Below are positions 57,281 through 64,000 of a stretch of DNA of 64,000 nucleotides, piece by piece; position 1 is the stretch's first letter, and every line of letters begins with the position of its first letter. The stretch covers positions 20,220,840 through 20,284,839 of the forward strand of contig NC_059077.1 of the NCBI RefSeq assembly GCF_020497125.1. Reading direction: 5' to 3'. This DNA comes from Mauremys mutica (taxonomy: Eukaryota; Chordata; Testudines; Geoemydidae). The notes under the pieces are model-generated. The model ran no database searches. It was not told the DNA's origin and saw only the letters and a program-made list of their open reading frames with translations. The position numbers and the translations under genes are program-made.

Positions 57281-58447
57281 CACCTCTACCCCGATATAAC
57301 GCAGTCCTCGGGAGACAAAAAATCTCACTGCGTTATAGGTGAGACGGTGTTGTATCAAACTTGCTTTGCTCCCCCCCCCCCGTTCCTTGTTCCCTGACCA
57401 CCCCCTCCAGAGACCCCTGTCCCTAATCACCCCCAGAACCCCACCCCCTACCCAACCCCCCGTCCCCTGACTGCTCCGACCCCTATCCACCCTCCCTTCC
57501 GCCCCCTGACAGGCACTCATCGGCAGCGGTGTGAAGTGGAGCAGCCCGGCCCCAGCCCGCTCCATTCCGCCACCTCCCAGCCGCAGCGCTCCACTTCCCA
57601 CTGCTGGTGAGTGCGGGGAGGTTTGGGGAAAGGATGCCTCCCACACTCACCTGCATCGGGAAGCGGAGCGACGTGGCTGGGAGGGGCAGAGTGGAGCGGG
57701 TTGGGGCCATGTCGCTCTGCTTCTCGCTGCAGGTAAGTATGGGGGGGGCGTCCTTTCCCCAACCTCCCCGCACTCACTGGCAGCAGGAAGCAGAGCAGCC
57801 CAGCCCCAGCCAACTCCACTCTGCCAGCTCCCAGCCGTGGCGCTCCACAACACGCTACAGGTGAGTGCAGGACCTTTCCCTAGCCGCCCCCCAGCAACAC
57901 GGCTGGGCTGGGGCAAGGAAAGTGGAGCAGGCTGGGGCCACGTCGCTCCGCTTTCCACCGCAGGTGAGTGCAGGGAGGTTGGGGAAAGGACGCCCCTCAT
58001 ACTCACCTGTGGCGGGAAGTGGAGCGGTGCGGCTAGGAGCTGGCAGAGTGGAGCGGGCTGGGGCTGGACTGCTCCACTTCCGCTGCTGCAGGTGAGTGTG
58101 TGTGTGTGGGGGGGATCCATTCCCCCAAACTCCTTACCCCGAGCAACACGGCTGGGGCCGGGGTGAGGGAAGCAAAGCGGGCTGCTCCCGGCCCCCCGCT
58201 AATCCCCCGGGCCACTGTGGGACTGTGGGGCCCCAAAAAGTCCCCCCCCCCACAGCTCCTGCCCCCCAGACCCTGGGGGAGGGGGAGCCCCTGACCACCC
58301 CGGAGACTCTCTGCACCTTATCGAACCCCTTGGGCCCCAGCCTGGCCCAGCACCCTTAACACACTGCTCAGAGCAGCATGTCAGAGCTTTACTGCCTTGT
58401 ATGCGAACCCGCCTTATATCAGGTTGCATTATATCGGGGTAGAGGTG
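57281..58447. mobile_element. Mariner-type element expanded by tandem repeats, 1167 bp
   Basis: The left end CACCTCTACCCCGATATAAC and right end (ATTATATCGGGGTAGAGGTG) form the same inverted termini as the 168-bp element at 3165-3332, with TA on both sides (57279-57280 and 58448-58449). The extra 1 kb is GC-rich and largely a tandem array of about 103-128-bp units, each with an AG|GT junction (57733, 57861, 57964, 58092, plus a weaker one at 57607). Units partly invert (ACTCACCTG at about 57645 and 58003). Overlapping open frames up to 211 codons on both strands are products of the array. Confidence 0.85.
57601..58100 (+). repeat. About 127-bp minisatellite with splice-site-like junctions
   Basis: Junctions read CTTCTCGCTGCAG|GTAAGT (57733), CACGCTACAG|GTGAGT (57861), TTTCCACCGCAG|GTGAGT (57964) and CTGCTGCAG|GTGAGT (58092), each after a pyrimidine-rich stretch. 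Spacings are 128, 103 and 128 bp. Confidence 0.8.
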
Positions 58448-58599
58448 TATATGTTCTTTCCTATATATATATATATAATTATTCCAGTTGAAGAGTGCCT
58501 TTTTTACAGATTAGTTTGTTGCTTGGGATGGGGTTTAAACTAATATGAAGAAGAAAAAAAAGTCCACTCTTTTATACTGGAATAAAAGTTCATTTCTTG

Positions 58600-59640
58600 A
58601 CTGATTTTATTTTTTAAGTAAAAAAAATCAGATTTTTTTTAATTTAAATTAAATAACTTTTTTCCTTTTTACAAATATACCTATTTAAAATTTAATTTTA
58701 AATTGATAACTTTTCATCCATTTAAATAAAAAAAATAAACAGTACATATTTGCTGACTAAGTTTAAAAGAAAGGCAAACCACTGAACTGGTGGAAGTCAC
58801 TGGCTAAGCACACGAAACCATAGTTTACTGAAGTGCAAAATCAGCTTTTGACAGCAGTAGTCTTTTTTTCTGCCAGTTCAGAGTGAGTATTTTTTCATTT
58901 CAGTTCATTCAACTAGTTCAGTTTAATGGCTCATTCATTCAAAGATAAAAAACTGGGAGTTGAAAAAGCAAGGAACTTTGTTTTCCTCTTCCAGTTTATA
59001 GTAAAAATTAGGGTAGCTGATGACATATACTAGTACTAAAATCTTGAAGGATGTGGTGATCATAAACAATAAATCCACTGACCACAGATTTATTTATTTA
59101 TTTATTTATTTGTTTTGTATTATCATAGCTAGGGGCCTTATTCATGGCAAGAATATATTTTATTTTTATAATCCGTTTTAAATGCAAAACATGTTTTGAT
59201 ACACTTTTTTCTTATCAATTAATTTCTCTCATCAACTAATTTAAATAACTAATTAAAAATTAAATTATTTTTAACTTTAATTGATTTCTAATTTCCATCC
59301 AGACAGAGCTTAATACAAATCACGAATTAAAAGATTAATAAGAAAACTGAATACATATATTTTAAGCCATGTAATTGCTTGAATAAACATGTATAGATAT
59401 AAAGAAATCCTCCTGGCTAGCAAAAAAAGTACCACATTTAATGTAGAGGAGGCTATATTTAGTTGAAAATCAATCAGTTTTAATGGTTACTAGCCAATGA
59501 AAACCAACCTTTCTTTAGGAAAATAACAAAACAAAATTAAAGTCAGTAATTTAATTCAAGGTTTCTTGTTTTCTGATTTAAGTCATAATTAAAATAGTAG
59601 ATTTAAATTGCTTTAAGTCAGTTTATCCTGGTTCATATAG
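58600..59640. repeat. AT-rich dispersed repeat
   Basis: The flanks GACTGATTTTATTTTTTAAG / AAAAAAATCAGATTTTTTTT and ATTTAAATTGCTTTAAGTCA are of GATTTAAATC type and the body is extremely AT-rich with TTCATCCATTTAAAT. I recall similar strings as a turtle repeat. Ends and class are unresolved. Confidence 0.4.
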
Positions 59641-60591
59641 GGGTTTATACCTATAACTGGTAAAACTTTCCCTTGTAGGCAAGTCCCCGAGGTGGCAGAA
59701 GGCTCCTTCTCTTGTAAGCAATAATGTGGGGTGCTGCTGGTTGTGGGCAATATAATTTTATAAGATATGAAATGATTCTAAGGTTGGCGACATAAGCCCT
59801 GGTAAAAGCGGTAAACCCTTATGTCACTTGGAGCCCTATTGAGGTCAATGGGTCTGCCCCCATGGAGCTGTTTACTGGACTAGGGATTACGTCTGCTAGA
59901 AAACAGTGAGTTTTTGTTTTTGTGAAGTGGACAGTAGCTCTGGAGTTGGACTGAGATTGTTTTCAAAGTGTTGATGGAAAGTAGGGAAGACAATTATTTT
60001 CTGTTTTCCATATAATCTGCACTCAGAATACTAGTGTATGATGATGCCGAGAGAGGATGGAACACCTGGTTTTGCTTATTTCTTTTGGAATTTTGTTGTA
60101 CTGTTCTAATTGATATAGCAGCTTTTTTGGTGCTCATGTATTTTCTCTTGGAGGATTTTCTCCTTCTTTATTAGTATATTGTTTGTAAGGCTGCTGCTGT
60201 TTTGTTTTGTCTATGTAGTGACTGCCAGGATCCTGTGTAGTATTTCTGTGCTGTACTTTTGATTGTACATTCTCTTGTCTGGTTTTTTTGTTTTTTGTTG
60301 CTGGGGTTCTTTAGCCCCCAATTAAGCAAAGCGTTTTAAGTACATACATAAATTTAGGCCCAGGAGTAGTGTCATTGAAGCCGCTGGGATAAATCCTGGG
60401 ATTAAAGTGAAACACATGCTTAAATGCTTTTTCTGAATCAGAACCTCAGTGTTCTCCCAAAATGTCCATGTTCCATTATTTCCAATAGGTATAAAGGTTG
60501 TCATGGGAACTACATCCTAGCTTCTGCATTAGTGAAGGAGACCCAGGTAGAGGATTTGACTTTGAAAGGAAAACTGCAATGTAATATAGAG
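59641..60591. other. NEDD4L intron, nothing recognised
   Basis: No family recognised. Confidence 0.4.
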
Positions 60592-60689
60592 CAGTGTTTT
60601 TCAACAACCGGTCCGGTCCCTGAGATCTCCCTGACAGTTTTGGAAGGCAGAAAGCTGGTCTCTGGTATCAAAAAGGTTGAGAAACACTG
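60592..60689. mobile_element. hAT MITE relic, 98 bp
   Basis: Ends CAGTGTTTTTCAAC and GTTGAGAAACACTG are inverted hAT-type termini. The flanking 8 bp (ATATAGAG and ATTATACA) do not match well, so the duplication has decayed. Confidence 0.7.
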
Positions 60690-62029
60690 ATTATACAGGA
60701 TATTCAGTGTAATATACAAAATATAATTTAATGCTTTATCTAGTTACAAAGAGGAGGAAGACGCTAATATTTTTAAAAATTTTGGAATGTAATAAACACT
60801 CCAAATAAGCTTCATGTTTGACAACATCATGAGGAAGGGCAATACAGTATTATGTTTAAATTTAGTTTTAAACTTATTTTTATTGAAAAATTTAGCAGTT
60901 TACAATACAGAGCTACAAAATACCAAAATCCTGAAAAATAAATTAAATAAAAACAGTTGCCGCTACAACTGACTTATGAAAACAATCATAATGCTCATAA
61001 ACATACTGAGAGAAATTTAGTGCTTGTGTAAATGTGAGGAAGACATGAACATTCTTAAAGCGGCAACTCCTACCATATTTTGTCATAGGTGTTTTTTTTT
61101 TATTATTATTTATTATTTTTATTTCTCCCCTGGAACAACTTTCTCTCTCCCAAGACTCTGTTTCCTGGTACAGATAACCACTCTGCCTTTGCTGGGCAAA
61201 CAGTGTCCTTACACTTCTTAGTATCTCACTTCTTAAAATTGTCACAGCTGCAGATACCAAAGATGCAAAGGTGTGAATCTGCAAGTGCAAGTATACGGAC
61301 TTAGCTGACAGGTCAAAATATTCGGCTTCAAGAAAAAGGGCAACGTGCTGGTAAAGCCTAAACTTCTAAATTTGAGAGGTCAAACCACCTCTCCTGACCT
61401 CAGACCAGACACTTTCACGTTCTCCACTTATATGGTGCTAGTCTGTACCTGTATTTGTAATGAGAGCAATACATAATACCTTGTAATTCCTCCACAAAAA
61501 ATAAGGTGCAAAGGAGACAAATGCAGGTAGGTCTCCTCTGCCCTCCCTGTCCTGAATATTTAAACAAATGTCATCTGCTTGGCTTCTGTTTTAAAAATAC
61601 TTGGATTTTCTTATTCAGTATCTGGAGGGAGGGAGGAAGCATCACTTTTCATTGTCTTTGTTTGATTTTAGGCATTTGAAGAGCAGTACAACCCTGTTAA
61701 TGAGTGAAGAGGAAAAGTCTAGTAACATGATACTGTTTGTACAATGTTATAAGCATTTGCTTTCTAGACCTGGTCTTTTATCACATTATAAAAGCAAATA
61801 TTGAAAATTACTTTCTTTTAAAAAGCACCAACCATCAGTTAAACTGAAGGAAGTGATAAAATTAATACTATGGTTCCAATAGCTACTATGATTAAATGTT
61901 TCACTGGATCACCTTATCCAGAATCTGCTGCCATCTTATACTGCACTCAGTATTTAAGGATAATTGCTGTTTATGGGCCCAGTCCTGCCAACATTCTTGT
62001 GGTAACCCCATTGCCTCCAACAAGGCTAA
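60690..62029. other. NEDD4L intron, nothing recognised
   Basis: A T/A-rich tract lies at 61091-61125; otherwise no family is seen. Confidence 0.4.
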
Positions 62030-62840
62030 TGATTAAGGCTACGTTTTAGTCATGGGTATTTTTTTAGTAAAAGTCATGGCTGGATCATGGGCAGTAAACA
62101 AAAATTCATGGCCTGTGATCGTTCCATGACTTTTACTATACACCCCTTATAAATTAGAGTGACCAGACACCAACTGTGAAAAATCGGGCCGGGAGTCGGG
62201 GGTAATAGGCGCCTATATAAGATAAAGTTCCAAATATCGGGACTTTCCCTAAAAATCGAGACATCTGGTCACCCTAGACTAAATCTTGGGTGCTCTGGGG
62301 CAGGGGGTGGCCCAGGGGCACTGCGGGTGCATGGGGGTGGTGGTGGCCTGGGAGTGCTGAGGGGAGTGGCTGCGTGCGGCCCAGGACCCCCGCAGCTTCT
62401 GGGGTGGTCTGGGGATCTCTGCTGCTGTGGAGCGGAGGTGAGGGGGTGTTGGCGGGGCTGGCAGGCTCCCTACCTGGCTCCGCGCAGCTCCCTGGAAGCA
62501 GCAACGTGTCTTTGCTCCTAGGCGGAGGTCCGGCTGGGGGGGTTCCATGCACTGACCCTGCCCTGAGCACTGGGTCTGCAGCTCCCATTGGCCAGGAACC
62601 ACGGCCAATGGGAGCTGTGGGAGCGGAGCCTGTGGGCAGAGGCAGCGTGCAGAGCCGCCTGGCCACGCCTCTGCCTAGTAACCGAGGGACATGTTGACGC
62701 TTCTGGGGAGCCCCCTGAGGTAAGCACCACCTGGAGCCCTCACTCCCTCCTGCGCCCCAACCTCCTGCCTGAGCCCCCTCCTACACCGAAACTCCTGCTG
62801 CTTCTGGGTGTGGCGAGAGCAGTGGCCGCTCTTATGGTAA
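62030..62840. repeat. Large GC-rich turtle repeat, split by hAT-like MITE
   Basis: The left part AGTCATGGGTATTTTTTTAG, GCCTGTGATCGTTCCATGAC and the right part (GACTAAATCTTGGGTGCTCT onward to CTGGCCACGCCTCTGCCTAG) flank the element at 62155-62276. It contains a 15-bp inverted repeat around CCAAT motifs (62579-62593 and 62603-62617). Open frames on both strands have no domain. Confidence 0.5.
62155..62276. mobile_element. hAT-like MITE, 122 bp, TAGRGTGACCAGA ends
   Basis: Starts TAGAGTGACCAGACACC and ends ACATCTGGTCACCCTA, reverse orientation of the element at 3955-4075. Flanks TTATAAAT and GACTAAAT share 5 of 8 bases, a decayed duplication. Confidence 0.8.
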
Positions 62841-62930
62841 TCAGACTTTCCCCCAGTTACTCTTGTAGTCAGAAAATTCCCCCTGCATTTTAATTTTGTT
62901 CTGAGTTCATGAAGCTAACAGAATATCATG

Positions 62931-63186
62931 TAATAGCAGCAGAGAGTCCTGTGGCACCTTATAGACTAACAGACGTATTGGAGCATGAGCTTTCGTGGGT
63001 GAATACCCACTTCGTCGTATTGGAGCATGAGCTTTCGTGGGTGAATACCCACTTCGTCGGATCGACGAAGTGGGTATTCACCCACGAAAGCTCATGCTCC
63101 AATACGTCTGTTAGTCTATAAGGTGCCACAGGACTCTTCGCTGCTTTTACAGATCCAGACTAACACAGCTACCCCTCTGATACTTG
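62931..63186. repeat. Family A palindromic foldback with 13-bp flanking repeat
   Basis: A sense copy (GAGTCCTGTGGCACCTTATA ... ACCCACTTCGTCG) with a duplicated tail unit (GTATTGGAGCATGAGCTTTC twice, at 62974 and 63018) meets an inverted copy (CGACGAAGTGGGTATTCACC ... GACTAACACAGCTACCCCTC). The arms pair almost perfectly over about 120 bp. Flanks are a perfect ACAGAATATCATG (62918-62930 and 63187-63199). Confidence 0.9.
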
Positions 63187-63199
63187 ACAGAATATCATG

Positions 63200-64000
63200 G
63201 ATTCTTGAGTATAAATAGGTACTTGGTAGGCCTGTTCATTTTGATAGATGGCATTTTTCCATTTGAATACCCTCAGTCTGGAGATATTGTTGACTAAGTC
63301 TAGCCAGAAAGATAGAAGAGGAGAGAGAGGTAAGGTGGAGCAACTTTTTGTAGTTCCTCTTCAGGTCTGAGATGTAGCAAAGGTAATGGAGAAGATGCTC
63401 AGCTGTTGTAAGTTGTCATAGCTCCACTGACATCAGTTTACGGCAGCTGAGGATGTGCTACAATGTCTGTTGCTACCCAGGTTGTGGAGCGATTTTAGGC
63501 AACCTTGATAACTCAAACATCATCCAAATCCAGACCTTCTAAGTAGTATTGCCACTCAATACTATCAACCTTTTCAGTGACCTAGGAACTTAGCATTCTC
63601 ATCTTGCTTGATGTGTGAGATTCTTCAAAGTCTGCCTCTTATGAAAACCCACCTAGACTTGGGGTATTATTGAGGCTTTATTTTTGGTTGACCCTAGTGA
63701 AAGGACTTCAGCCATATTCTTCAGTGCTGTTTCCTAAATGCAAGCATCCAGATTGTTTTGGAGTTAGGGTCCTAAATCTGCCCAAATGCTCAGAATAAAG
63801 TAAGTTATAATGTATAATTTTGGGTGAAAGAGCCTTAGCTGCTGAATAATGTGAACTAGATCTCTCTTTTTTTTTTTAATTTGGAGGAAATGTTATATTT
63901 TACTCTCCTTTTGCTGGATTCTGTTTTTATCAGAAGTCTTACTGGTTTATCCGCACACTCATTACCCGTGGTGTTTTTATTAGCATGTGTTCAGTTTGGG
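63200..64000. other. NEDD4L intron, nothing certain
   Basis: A weak family-B-like string lies near 63318-63370 (AGAGAGAGGTAAGGTGGAGC, TCTTCAGGTCTGAGATGTAG). Otherwise nothing is recognised. Confidence 0.4.

Noticed and set aside
57601..58100. CRISPR-like regularly spaced repeats
   Set aside because: Period about 127 bp with no repeat/spacer structure, inside a eukaryotic transposon; it is a minisatellite.
57278..58429. Many overlapping open frames up to 211 codons
   Set aside because: All derive from the 127-bp tandem array of the mariner-type element.

Overview
The window looks like vertebrate, specifically turtle (probably cryptodiran), nuclear DNA and is almost entirely intron. Three things point there: CR1 non-LTR retrotransposons of several ages, a tRNA-derived SINE with the CORE and tail organisation of turtle SINEs, and many short non-autonomous hAT-, PIF/Harbinger- and mariner-type elements plus DIRS relics, the mixture I associate with turtle genomes. 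There are no operons, CRISPR arrays or prokaryotic genes.

The only functional coding sequence I can support is one 82-nt exon at 54429-54510 on the + strand. It has a strong acceptor and donor and encodes part of a C2 domain that I recognise as NEDD4L (NEDD4-2, a HECT E3 ubiquitin ligase). I therefore infer that the window is large NEDD4L introns, with the gene reading left to right. I did not find the preceding or following NEDD4L exon.

Layout: 0-8 kb holds SINE, mariner-like, hAT-like and CR1 relics and a possible LTR. 11.1-12.7 kb is a decayed LINE with RT, its FADD box intact but the frame broken. 15.5-17.4 kb is a PIF/Harbinger relic with a recognisable transposase, interrupted by a hAT element with perfect 8-bp target-site duplications. 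20.3-21.2 kb is a terminal-inverted-repeat element filled with GC-rich minisatellite. 21.3-28 kb has CR1 3' ends, a promoter-bearing LTR-like repeat and SINE pieces. 29.2-29.7 kb is a processed RPL18A pseudogene on the minus strand. 34.6-37.9 kb is a Harbinger-like MITE abutting a DIRS relic (gag, RNase H, tyrosine recombinase, terminal hairpin). 38.8-45.5 kb is a dense, nested cluster of hAT elements. 46.1-46.9 kb is a CR1 3' end on the minus strand. 49.2-50.8 kb is a second DIRS relic whose gag and recombinase face opposite ways. 57.3-58.4 kb is a mariner-type element expanded by about 127-bp tandem units carrying splice-site-like junctions. 58.6-63.2 kb holds AT-rich and GC-rich repeats and a palindromic foldback element.

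Nothing here amounts to a new multi-gene system. The most interesting leads are the tandem array of juxtaposed acceptor/donor motifs (recursive-splice-site-like) lying sense in the NEDD4L intron, the tail-to-tail foldback repeats with unusually long direct flanking repeats, and the inverted DIRS relic. All family names rest on reading the sequence and recall of the families; no database search was possible.
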